Part shown: positions 1-6,499 of the stretch, one piece after another
Position numbering within the stretch: position 1 is the stretch's first letter
Layout of the letters: the number at the start of each line of letters is the position of its first letter
Assembly: GCF_946478885.1 (NCBI RefSeq)
Contig: NZ_CAMLDX010000074.1
Coordinates: 1 to 17,815 of the forward strand
DNA length: 17,815 nucleotides
Direction of reading: 5' to 3'
Source: an uncultured Bacillus sp.
GTDB lineage: Bacteria > Bacillota > Bacilli > Bacillales_B > DSM-18226
Made by a program: the position numbers and the translations under genes
The notes under the pieces: generated by a model
Told to the model about the DNA's origin: nothing
Databases searched by the model: none
Seen by the model: the letters and a program-made list of their open reading frames with translations, nothing else

Positions 1-33
1 AAATAAAGTTGTACTGTTTATAAAAAAATATTT

Positions 34-90
34 GTTTACATGGCAACAATGAAAGGTTTTCTATTTATGAGTCAAGAAACCGCGAAATAT
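34..90 (+). repeat. Diverged coding-derived repeat, copy A
   Basis: In the frame TTT GTT TAC ATG this segment reads VYMATM-KGFLFMS. The reverse complement of 2581-2650 reads VYMATMNKPLIGKGFLFMS. Copy A lacks exactly 18 nt (codons NKPLIG), so the frame is kept, and most remaining differences are third-position changes, as in sequence that once coded for protein. The parent protein is not recognised. The two copies face each other around the dioxygenase-ACT-LysE operon and could be remnants of one element. Confidence 0.6.
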
Positions 91-242
91 TAGCGCTGCC
101 CCATGATCAAGAAATGCAAACTAAATACGATTAGATATCAATATCAATTTTTCACTCCCATTAACCATTGAAGCCATTTCTTCGATTTTTAAAAATTCCT
201 CAATGAAAACGCAATTTTGCTGCCACGACATCCATAAACTTT

Positions 243-283
243 CTAAATATTAAATATTATTTGTTTAAATATTTAATATTTAG
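243..283. repeat. 16-bp AT-rich inverted repeat upstream of the operon promoter
   Basis: Arm 243-258 (CTAAATATTAAATATT) is perfectly complementary to 268-283, with a 9-nt loop. It ends 10 bp before a TTGATA box. There is no G+C-rich stem and no following T-run, so an operator is more likely than a terminator. The binding protein is unknown. Confidence 0.6.
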
Positions 284-293
284 TATTATTATA

Positions 294-323
294 TTGATAA
301 TGGTAATATTTTCATATTATACA
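294..323 (+). promoter_or_regulatory. Candidate sigma-A-type promoter
   Basis: TTGATA at 294-299 lies upstream of overlapping weak -10 choices (TATTAT 315-320, TTATAC 317-322, TATACA 318-323), giving spacers of 15 to 18 bp. It precedes the small secreted-protein stump and the dioxygenase operon, with the 243-283 palindrome just upstream. In DNA this AT-rich, such matches are partly expected by chance. Confidence 0.35.
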
Positions 324-352
324 TAATTTTTATTTTAAGAAGAGTTTAAGCT

Positions 353-554
353 ATGAAAAAACATGTATTTAAAGTATTAACTTCTACTGCATTGGCAGCA
401 ACATTAATTGCACCTTCTGCCCTTGCTGACAGAAAAAGAAAGTAGTCCATCAGATATATCTTCTATAAAGACAGTTGAACAGTTGGATGAACGATTTAAT
501 CTTGAAACTGTAACAAAAATTCCAACGGATTCCGTACCCATAATTGTAGAATGA
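353..554 (+). pseudogene. Frameshifted remnant of a small secreted protein
   Basis: ATG 353 opens a typical Sec signal peptide: MKK, a hydrophobic core, then the cleavage-like motif PSALA. The frame stops at TAG 443-445 after 30 codons. One frame over, reading continues from 438 as ESSPSDISSIKTVEQLDERF (438-497) and on through NLETVTKIPTDSVPIIVE to TGA 552-554, so removing one base in the A-rich run 433-441 would restore an ORF of about 66 codons. An AAGAAGAG ribosome site precedes the start. Even repaired, the product is short, so it may be the N-terminal stump of a secreted enzyme cut off when the following operon arrived, or a small exported peptide gene. The parent family is not recognised. 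Its end overlaps the region of the next ribosome binding site, so the operon may be transcribed through it. Confidence 0.5.
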
Positions 555-571
555 TAATAGGAGGGATAATT

Positions 572-1447
572 GTGTTATTAAAAGAATTAGATACTCCAAT
601 TAGTATTGTAAATGTAATTGATTTTGATATCGATTTAGAAAAAATGAAAGATAAGCTGAGAAGGGGATATAAGGAGTATGAACATGATGCTTACTTGATT
701 CAAAAAAATAAAATAGAAATTTTACAGTCGCATTTGTCACAAAATGAGTTGAATAAAATTGGAAATGAAGTTTGGATAAAGATTTACAAAGGTGAAATTC
801 CTGATATTGATTTACCTGAAATCTTCCCAAGTTTACCCAATGATGTTTTTTTTAAAATTTCTTCTTTACAACCGACAAGAATGCGACTTATTTCTGCATG
901 TGAGTTGATTTGGGAAGAAAAGGGTTGGGAAATTCAACGAATTCCTTGTGCCTCATTTCAACAAACTGAAGCAACTATCTCCACTAATGATCTAGATTAT
1001 CGCCTGATCTCCCGGAAATTCAAAGAGTTGCCTGAGTACCTATTTGATGGTGACCTTAAGAAAATTCTAATTCAAGTTGGAGATAAAGTTAAAGAATATA
1101 ATAATTCTGTGAAAAAGCTAAGTATTTCAATTCATCACACTTTAATTCTGTGTATTCCAGACCAGATAAGCTCCAACTCACCTGAAGGAATTCATCAAGA
1201 CGGGATGGATTATATTGTATCTGCATTGGTGGTCGAAAGAAATAATGTTAGAGGTGGAAAAAGTATTATTTATGGTGCTGATGCAAGAACGCCTCTACTC
1301 AATATAACATTGCAGTCGGGTCAAGGTATTTTTCAACCAGATAAAGGATCAGAGTTATGGCATGAAGTAACACCTATTTCATTAGTTAATCCAAATGAGC
1401 CAGGTTATCGATCGACTATTGGATTTGATATTTTAATATTGGAGTGA
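572..1447 (+). CDS. 2-oxoglutarate/Fe(II)-dependent amino-acid dioxygenase family protein
   Basis: Expected to use Fe(II), O2 and 2-oxoglutarate to hydroxylate a substrate in the cytoplasm. The C-terminal half resembles the 2OG-Fe dioxygenase family that includes Bacillus thuringiensis L-isoleucine 4-hydroxylase (PF10014-type, from memory). Counting from GTG 572 (291 aa), the iron facial triad is H208-Q-D210 and H264 (LWHEVTP), and R280 (PGYRSTIGFD) fits the 2-oxoglutarate-binding arginine. The first ~90 residues are a charged extension I cannot assign. The start is chosen at GTG 572 because AGGAGGG (559-565) lies 6 nt before it; an upstream ATG at 551 would put that ribosome site inside the gene. 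The ACT gene follows after 4 nt and a LysE exporter comes next, so an amino-acid substrate is likely. Which amino acid is not visible from sequence; the ArgO-like exporter weakly favours a basic one. Confidence 0.8.
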   Translation: MLLKELDTPISIVNVIDFDIDLEKMKDKLRRGYKEYEHDAYLIQKNKIEILQSHLSQNELNKIGNEVWIKIYKGEIPDIDLPEIFPSLPNDVFFKISSLQPTRMRLISACELIWEEKGWEIQRIPCASFQQTEATISTNDLDYRLISRKFKELPEYLFDGDLKKILIQVGDKVKEYNNSVKKLSISIHHTLILCIPDQISSNSPEGIHQDGMDYIVSALVVERNNVRGGKSIIYGADARTPLLNITLQSGQGIFQPDKGSELWHEVTPISLVNPNEPGYRSTIGFDILILE

Positions 1448-1451
1448 GATT

Positions 1452-1841
1452 ATGAATAGAAATTCATTCCCATGCTTAAAGTTACTTGAAGATACTTATT
1501 CTTTGTGTAAGGTTTCTAATGAATTCGATATTCGTAGCATCACCAACCAGATCTTTTGTACTATAAAAGAATCAGGCGTAACAACATTAATTTACAAACA
1601 AGATCAAATTGTAGCTGGAAATTTCTTAGGTATGTCACATGGGTGGAAAGTATTACGAGTCGAAGCAAAACTTGACTTTTCACAAACTGGAATATTGTAT
1701 TCAATTATTGCACCATTATCAAAGGCTGAAATAAGTATTTTAGTCATTTCTACTTTTGATACCGATTATATTTTTTTCAAAGAAGAAAAGTCTGATAAAG
1801 CGTTAGATACGCTCAGAATTGCGGGTTATCAAATTATTTAG
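1452..1841 (+). CDS. Tandem-ACT amino-acid-binding protein (CASTOR-like ACT_7 family)
   Basis: This 129-aa soluble protein is built like small bacterial ACT_7 proteins. An N-terminal half (about residues 10-60) ends in WKVLRVEAKLDF, followed by the family's hallmark second half: SQTGILYSIIAPLSKAEISI, then VISTFDTDYIFF and a final helix KALDTLRIAGYQI. ACT pairs bind amino acids at their interface, and the eukaryotic relative CASTOR1 binds arginine. No DNA-binding or catalytic domain is attached, so it probably senses an amino acid and acts on a partner protein; this is inference. The ribosome site GGAGTGA (1441-1447) overlaps the stop of the dioxygenase, and the gene's own TAG touches the next reading frame, indicating translational coupling. 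The substrate or product of the neighbouring hydroxylase is the obvious ligand candidate. Confidence 0.75.
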   Translation: MNRNSFPCLKLLEDTYSLCKVSNEFDIRSITNQIFCTIKESGVTTLIYKQDQIVAGNFLGMSHGWKVLRVEAKLDFSQTGILYSIIAPLSKAEISILVISTFDTDYIFFKEEKSDKALDTLRIAGYQII

Positions 1842-1864
1842 TGAAGAAAAGCAGGTATGTAGAT

Positions 1865-2488
1865 ATGGATGAAGTAATAAGAGGAGCACTAATTGCGGGT
1901 AGTCTTATTGTAGCTATTGGTGCTCAAAATGCCTTTGTACTTAAACAAGGCTTGCTAAAAAATAATATTTTTTGGGTGTCATTAACTTGTTTTCTATGTG
2001 ATCTAATACTAATGACTATCGGTGTATTAGGAATCGGAACAATTATCAGTAGCAGTACTTTTGCAACGGTTACTCTTGCGATTGCTGGAGGTCTTTTTTT
2101 AGCTTTTTATGGCGTGAAATCACTTAGAAGTGCGTGGCTTCTCTCTAATTCGATGAATATTAACAATGATGTTGAAACACGCCCTAAAATTCACAAAACT
2201 ATTTTACTCACATTGGCTATTACTCTGCTTAATCCACATGTTTATTTAGATACGGTTGTTATCATAGGTGGTGTTGCTGGAACACTAACGTGGGATGGAA
2301 AAATGCATTTTTTAATTGGAGCTCTTATGGCTTCATTTATATGGTTTTTTGGACTCGGATATGGTTCAAGATGGCTTATTCCTCTTTTTAAAAAACCTGT
2401 AGCTTGGAGGATACTGGATTTTGGCATTGGGTGTTTGATGATCTGGCTTTCCTATCAACTAATTCAGTTTGCTTTGGTAAATACGTAA
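1865..2488 (+). CDS. LysE/ArgO-family amino-acid exporter
   Basis: A polytopic inner-membrane exporter of about 207 aa with roughly six hydrophobic segments. The family signatures are clear: an N-terminal GAQNAFVLKQG motif in the first helix and LNPHVYLDT in the middle, both shared with E. coli ArgO (arginine export) and Corynebacterium LysE (lysine export). WFFGLGYGSRWL matches the next conserved segment. The frame is open from GTG 1841, which overlaps the ACT stop by one base, but ATG 1865 gives the usual family N-terminus and has an AGG about 9 nt upstream, so I prefer it; coupling from 1841 is possible. As the last gene of the operon it probably exports the hydroxylated amino acid or relieves accumulation of its precursor. 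No clear terminator follows. Confidence 0.85.
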   Translation: MDEVIRGALIAGSLIVAIGAQNAFVLKQGLLKNNIFWVSLTCFLCDLILMTIGVLGIGTIISSSTFATVTLAIAGGLFLAFYGVKSLRSAWLLSNSMNINNDVETRPKIHKTILLTLAITLLNPHVYLDTVVIIGGVAGTLTWDGKMHFLIGALMASFIWFFGLGYGSRWLIPLFKKPVAWRILDFGIGCLMIWLSYQLIQFALVNT

Positions 2489-2580
2489 TAATTACATATT
2501 TGTAGATTACCATATTGGTATATCTATTTGAACTCACTTATGTTCCGTTTTGATCTATACATGGGGTACAAGCAGATTTT

Positions 2581-2650
2581 CGGAATTATCTTAACTCATA
2601 AATAGAAAACCTTTGCCTATCAATGGTTTATTCATTGTCGCCATGTAGAC
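2581..2650 (-). repeat. Diverged coding-derived repeat, copy B (inverted relative to copy A)
   Basis: On the minus strand this reads DEYVVYMATMNKPLIGKG followed by FLFMS and a TAA stop, preceded by a decayed frame containing EALCQ. It shares peptide and nucleotide sequence with positions 34-90 but in the opposite orientation, and it retains the 18 nt missing there. The two copies bracket the 572-2488 operon. Confidence 0.6.
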
Positions 2651-3188
2651 AACGTATTCATCTTGACAAAGAGCCTCGCGACATCAGATTCTAACCTCTT
2701 TGGCCGACACTTGAGAAGTGGACGGTTTACCTAACAAGGTTATCCGATGCCTTCTCATTGTAATGACATCGCTACGTTGAATACGTTGTTCACAGAGTTA
2801 AGATATCACGTCTACAAAGTAACACTTAGGACGGTTTTCTGCCGGAAACCCAAGAAGAAATAATGAATTTTATGATTGAGATTATATTTTAGGTTCTTCA
2901 ACTATAGGGCGCCGTTCGACAAGTTCTGTTATAAGTGTTTTTATCACATGAAATACAGGGGATTATCTAATATTAATCTTAACTTTGCAACGGAGGATGG
3001 GAATGACGGAACCACGTTTCCTGAAACCATCCTGTCAATACTCCCGCATGCGTTATGATTGACAGGTCATGGGGTCTGAAGTACAGATAGATACCTCGAA
3101 ATGTTTTTTTGCGAAAATTCTGTTCCATTATTTACATCAATTTTTCAAATATTTCTGGAATAAACTGACTCTTTCTCACTAAAAACTA

Positions 3189-3249
3189 AACATTAATATT
3201 TGAGAGACGCACACTCTCATAAGTGTCAGTCATTTCAAATATTAATGTT
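3189..3249. repeat. 15-bp inverted repeat with an inner stem
   Basis: AACATTAATATTTGA (3189-3203) is perfectly complementary to 3235-3249. The enclosed segment has its own smaller stem, ACACT with AGTGT plus flanking GAC with GTC. The whole could extrude as a cruciform or fold as RNA. It lies about 160 bp beyond the 3' end of gltP and could end that transcript, although it lacks a G+C-rich stem and a clean T-run. Confidence 0.5.
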
Positions 3250-3409
3250 GTTAATAAAAATTCTTTAATATTGTGTTTTGTACTAAGTTGGTATATTTAA
3301 CAATCGGTGTCTACTATTTAGTCTAGCATCATCGTTCATATCGTACATTTTTTTCATTTATCTCTGTGATTATCAGAGTCCTTCCTCCTCATAGAGATAT
3401 CAATGTAAT

Positions 3410-4681
3410 TTACGCTACATCCGTTTTCCTTATTGAATTCATGTAATGCCCTGCCTTTTCCTTGTCAAATATACCTTCCCATTTTGACATGACGATGGCA
3501 GCCAATGCGTTACCCACTACGTTTACAGCTGTACGAAGCATATCCAAAATGCGATCAATACCGGCAATGAAGGCCATACCTTCTAGTGGAAGTCCCATTG
3601 CACCAAGTGTCGTTATGACAACAACAAATGAGGCTCCTGTAACACCGGCCATCCCCTTAGAAGTCAACATCAAAACAAGCAAAAGTGTAAGTTGCTCTGG
3701 GAGGGACATGTGTATGCCATACATTTGGGCAACAAACATTGCTGCAATTGCCTGATAAATAGATGATCCGTCAAGATTAAATGTATAACCTGTGGGAATA
3801 ACAAAAGAGATTACGGCTCTTGGACAACCGAAATCCTCCATTTTAGTCATTAAACTTGGTAATACAGCCTCTGAGCTTGCCGTTGAAAATGCCAAAATTA
3901 ATTCATCTTTTAAAATTTTAATAAGGAGCCATATATTTGTACCTGCTATCTTTGCAATAAATCCTAATACAACAAAAACAAAAAATAACATACTACCATA
4001 TATAACAATAACTAGTTTCCCAAGTGGAATTAATGAACTAATTCCAAATTTCGCTACATTCACCCCAATTAATGCAAACACCCCAAACGGAGCATACTTC
4101 ATCACCAAGTTTGTTATCCAAAACATTGTTTCTAATACACTATCAAAAAAATTTAAAACAAGTTTCCCTTTTTCTCCAATAGCTGCTACACCTAAACCAA
4201 ATAAAACAGAGAAAAAGACGGTGGCGAGTAAATCTCCCTCTGCTAGTGACTGAAACAAGTTACTTGGTATAATGTGAACAAGTTTATCTGCAATATCAGT
4301 ACTTTCATTTGCTTGAGCTGTTTCTTCATATGTAGAAATATTCCCTTTTTCAAGGTTTCCCATATCAACTCCAATACCTGGTTGGAATATATTTGCGGTT
4401 AGTATACCAATAGTTAGTGCAAATATAGTAACAATTTCAAAATAAAGAATTGTTTTTCCGCCTAGCTTGCCTAGTTTTTTGATGTCACCTACACCTGCAA
4501 TAGATACGACAAGGGCTGATACAACAATTGGGGCAACAATCATCTTAATCAAACGAATAAAAATGTCACCTAGTGGTTGGAGAATAGACATTGCTGTTTC
4601 GTTTCCGTAGAAAATAGCTCCTACAATAATACCTAGAGTAAGTCCGATAAATATCTGTGTAGCTAATCCCAACCTTTTCAT
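3410..4681 (-). CDS. gltP: Proton/glutamate-aspartate symporter GltP
   Basis: A 423-aa secondary transporter of the dicarboxylate/amino acid:cation symporter (SLC1-like) family, importing glutamate and aspartate with protons. The N-terminus (KRLGLATQIFIGLTLGIIVG) and most of the length follow B. subtilis GltP closely from memory. Family landmarks are the first hairpin serine-rich STASSEAVLP (266-275), the substrate helix motif NLDGSS (302-307), the second hairpin TSKGMAGVTGASFVV and the C-terminal DRILDMLRTAVNVVGN with the substrate-carboxylate-binding arginine. The ATG at 4681 has AAAGGGG 9 nt upstream. It stands alone between decayed sequences. In this neighbourhood a role in feeding aspartate to AspA is attractive but is inference, since about 6 kb and other genes intervene. 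Confidence 0.93.
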   Translation of the reverse strand: MKRLGLATQIFIGLTLGIIVGAIFYGNETAMSILQPLGDIFIRLIKMIVAPIVVSALVVSIAGVGDIKKLGKLGGKTILYFEIVTIFALTIGILTANIFQPGIGVDMGNLEKGNISTYEETAQANESTDIADKLVHIIPSNLFQSLAEGDLLATVFFSVLFGLGVAAIGEKGKLVLNFFDSVLETMFWITNLVMKYAPFGVFALIGVNVAKFGISSLIPLGKLVIVIYGSMLFFVFVVLGFIAKIAGTNIWLLIKILKDELILAFSTASSEAVLPSLMTKMEDFGCPRAVISFVIPTGYTFNLDGSSIYQAIAAMFVAQMYGIHMSLPEQLTLLLVLMLTSKGMAGVTGASFVVVITTLGAMGLPLEGMAFIAGIDRILDMLRTAVNVVGNALAAIVMSKWEGIFDKEKAGHYMNSIRKTDVA

Positions 4682-4979
4682 TAGTAAAAACCCCTTTTAA
4701 TTTAACGTTTCTTTGATGAAGTTTGAGTTGTTTATCGTTAATATAATAATTTGAGGATTGTACTACCTTATTTGTAATTATTAAGAAGCTTCAAAATGAT
4801 TTTTTATCATAATTTATATAGTTGTTAAGACTCAAGAAGTCGTGAATATCCCTTTACCATTAATAGTTGTAATGGAGATTACTCATTTATTCCTAGTTGA
4901 TTTAAATGAAAAGGGAATGGCAGCATTCTCTATATTGCGTCGCATCTGTAGGGAGCAACGAGAACTAGAGAGGATTTTG
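4682..4979. other. gltP upstream region
   Basis: AT-rich, with stops in all frames. It must contain the gltP promoter (minus strand), but no box pair stands out. The TTTTGT-type repeats seen before aspA and dcu were not found here. The right part grades into the decayed IS3-family transposase. Confidence 0.45.
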
Positions 4980-5645
4980 CTAGAACAACTCCTGTAAGCC
5001 GATTTAAACCCAGATTAAGCTATTCAATCTTAATAGAACCAGTCTGTATTATAAGCTTGTGGAGCCTTCCACAAAGGAGCGGATCCTCAAACATCGCATT
5101 GATGGGCTATACACGAAATATCCATTCCTTGGATCCCTTCACATAAAGGAACATTTAGAAGCAGATGGATTGCTCATCAATCGCAAACTGTAACAGAGCC
5201 ATATGAGAGTGATGGGCATTGATAGCAAGTACATTCGCTTAGAACACAGCTGGATGTATTTAGTAGCTTTGATTGGTTCTCTCGTTATATATAGTTAAGC
5301 TGGGAATTGGACCAAACCCTTGAATTTGATTTTGTACTAGAGGCTGTGAATCAGGGATTTTCTCAAGCTCACTCACAGATTTTGAATAATGATCAAGGCA
5401 GTCATTTTACCAGTCCTCAATATACGGATCTAGTAAAATCAAATGATAGTAAAATTAGTATGGATGGGAAGGGTCAAGCCTTCTTCATATTTGATCGAAC
5501 GCTAAAAGCACTCGATCAAATATGAAGAAGTGTATCTGAATGAATACTTCAGCCTTCGCAAAGCAAGAATGAGCGTAAAGTAGTACATTGAATTTTATAA
5601 TGATACAAGACTTCATTAGTCACTAGGCTATCTGATACCATTCTC
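4980..5645 (+). pseudogene. Decayed IS3-family transposase (OrfB, IS150-like)
   Basis: Pieces of an IS3-family OrfB are readable in order with breaks. From 5032 the frame gives NRTSLYYKLVEPS, KHRIDGLYTKYPF and GLLINRK, a stop, HMRVMGI, then after a deletion YIRLEHSWMYLVALI. The frame shifts, and from 5307 it continues DQTLEFDFVLEAVNQ, NNDQGSHFTSPQYTDL (second catalytic Asp of the DDE triad) and ISMDGKGQA. Here the expected stretch with the catalytic Glu (IERFWRSLKYEEV in intact relatives) is replaced by a palindrome at 5480-5530. The frame then resumes as YEEVYLNEYFS, IEFYNDTRLH, a stop and SLGYL. Stops, frameshifts, a central deletion and loss of the DDE glutamate make it dead. No clear terminal repeats were identified, though GGGAGAAT (5667-5674) and its complement (5692-5699) lie just past the end. 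Confidence 0.85.
5480..5530. repeat. 19-bp perfect palindrome inside the dead transposase
   Basis: CTTCTTCATATTTGATCGA (5480-5498) is the exact reverse complement of 5512-5530, around a 13-nt loop. The right arm is the normal IS3 coding sequence (KYEEV); the left arm replaces the normal codons before it. A template-switch copying event best explains a new arm that is the complement of its neighbour. Confidence 0.8.
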
Positions 5646-5787
5646 ATCTTAATCTTCTATGTTAGAGGGAGAATCTCTGCCCCTTTAGCACATTCTCCCC
5701 GTAGATTACCCCTATATGATTTGCTCACTTGACACATCAATAAAAGATATATGAACCTTAACGCTTTACTGAATTTTACGTATGTCC

Positions 5788-5934
5788 TTATTTATATAAA
5801 AATTTAATCTTTCTGCATTTCGAACAAAGAACAAATGGTATTTTTAATTCGTAATCATCATCACAGCCATGAAAATATTCAATACCATACTCAACTATCA
5901 ACTCAGCATGACAACACTCTGAATAATTAGTCAT
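5788..5934 (-). CDS. Small Cys-rich protein, possible zinc knuckle (48 aa)
   Basis: This short frame begins at ATG 5934 with GGAAGGTG about 6 nt upstream, a strong ribosome site for Bacillus. The product has an N-terminal CCH motif (residues 7-9), a later C24 and a C-terminal CSKC (37-40), followed by basic residues RKIK. CC...CxxC spacing of this kind is common in small zinc-binding proteins of Bacillus and its phages, but no named family is recognised. It lies just downstream of, and on the same strand as, the 115-aa gene at 5958-6305 (23 nt gap), so they may be co-transcribed. The good start signal and clean length make it likely real; function unknown. Confidence 0.5.
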   Translation of the reverse strand: MTNYSECCHAELIVEYGIEYFHGCDDDYELKIPFVLCSKCRKIKFLYK

Positions 5935-5957
5935 AAGGAACACCTTCCTATAAAAAA

Positions 5958-6305
5958 CTAGTTTAAATGGTTTATTCTATAAAACTTATAAATACCTGTT
6001 TTCATTTCAACATGTACGAAATCTTTAAGTGTATCCATCCAGCATTTCTCTATTTCGCCTAGTGTAAAAGAAGCCACGCCCCCGTTTACCTTAATCCATT
6101 TATATGAATCACGATCTTGAAAGTAGCCGGTTATCGAGGTAGATAACGGATGAAACGGCTCTGCACTACTGTGAATCGTTCCATAAAAAATATAGCTTTC
6201 ACCGTATTGGTCATGAATCCAATCATCGTGAAGATTTAAAAGCCATAACTTGCCTTTATCAATATTTCCAACTAATTTTGCAGCTTTTTGATAGGTATAT
6301 TTCAT
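5958..6305 (-). CDS. Unrecognised 115-aa protein
   Basis: A soluble, aromatic- and charge-rich protein starting MKYTYQKAAKLVGNIDKGKL, without a signal peptide, membrane helix or familiar motif. Tryptophan- and tyrosine-rich strands (LWLLNLHDDWIHDQYGESYI, then ITGYFQDRDSYKWIKVNGG) suggest a beta-rich fold. The open frame extends upstream to a TTG at 6344, but ATG 6305 has AAGGGGAT about 8 nt before it and is preferred. The small Cys-rich gene follows 23 nt downstream. The pair resembles the small accessory or phage-derived genes common in Bacillus chromosomes, which is a guess. No function is proposed. Confidence 0.6.
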   Translation of the reverse strand: MKYTYQKAAKLVGNIDKGKLWLLNLHDDWIHDQYGESYIFYGTIHSSAEPFHPLSTSITGYFQDRDSYKWIKVNGGVASFTLGEIEKCWMDTLKDFVHVEMKTGIYKFYRINHLN

Positions 6306-6499
6306 AGATGATATCCCCTTATTTAAATAAATCCTGTTAAACAAAGAGTATGGTAGCGAATTTCATGTTTCACAAAAGCAAATTCAGTCTCCTATTCGCT
6401 CATTTCCTGAGCATATTGGCTTTTTTCCTAAAAAGATGTTACAAAGAATGGATATGGTTCAGATGTTGAAAGATTAAACAGGATTTATATAGGTTCGGT

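Larger units (their letters stand above)
1..352. other. AT-rich upstream region without an intact gene
   Basis: No convincing gene is visible before the start codon at 353. Positions 34 to about 90 hold a diverged copy of a coding-derived repeat whose other copy lies inverted at 2581-2650. Positions 243-283 hold a long AT-only palindrome. A plausible promoter follows at 294-323. The rest is about three quarters A+T with stops in every frame. Confidence 0.6.
2489..3409. other. Long scarred intergenic region
   Basis: More than 900 bp with no intact gene. It holds the inverted repeat copy B (2581-2650), a 12-bp inverted repeat (ACAACGTATTCA 2649-2660 with 2778-2789), a 9-bp inverted repeat (CCTGTCAAT 3031-3039 with 3058-3066) and a 15-bp AT-rich inverted repeat (3189-3203 with 3235-3249). 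An open frame of 60 codons starting near 2876 has no recognisable domain and no good ribosome site. The region looks like decayed mobile or coding DNA, with the gltP 3' flank at the right end. Confidence 0.6.

Noticed and set aside
2876..3058. 60-codon plus-strand frame in the long intergenic region
   Set aside because: No good ribosome site, no recognisable domain, and it is surrounded by decayed sequence.
3031..3066. 9-bp inverted repeat CCTGTCAAT / ATTGACAGG as an IS terminus
   Set aside because: Both arms are close together and no transposase lies between or beside them.
3792..4253. 153-codon plus-strand frame opposite gltP
   Set aside because: Antisense shadow of a clearly identified transporter gene; the same applies to the 97-codon frame at 3462 and to the 176-codon frame opposite dcu.
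5661..5700. 8-bp inverted repeat GGGAGAAT / ATTCTCCC as a terminator or IS end
   Set aside because: It has an 18-nt loop with no T-run, and no partner was found at the left side of the transposase remnant, so neither role can be supported.
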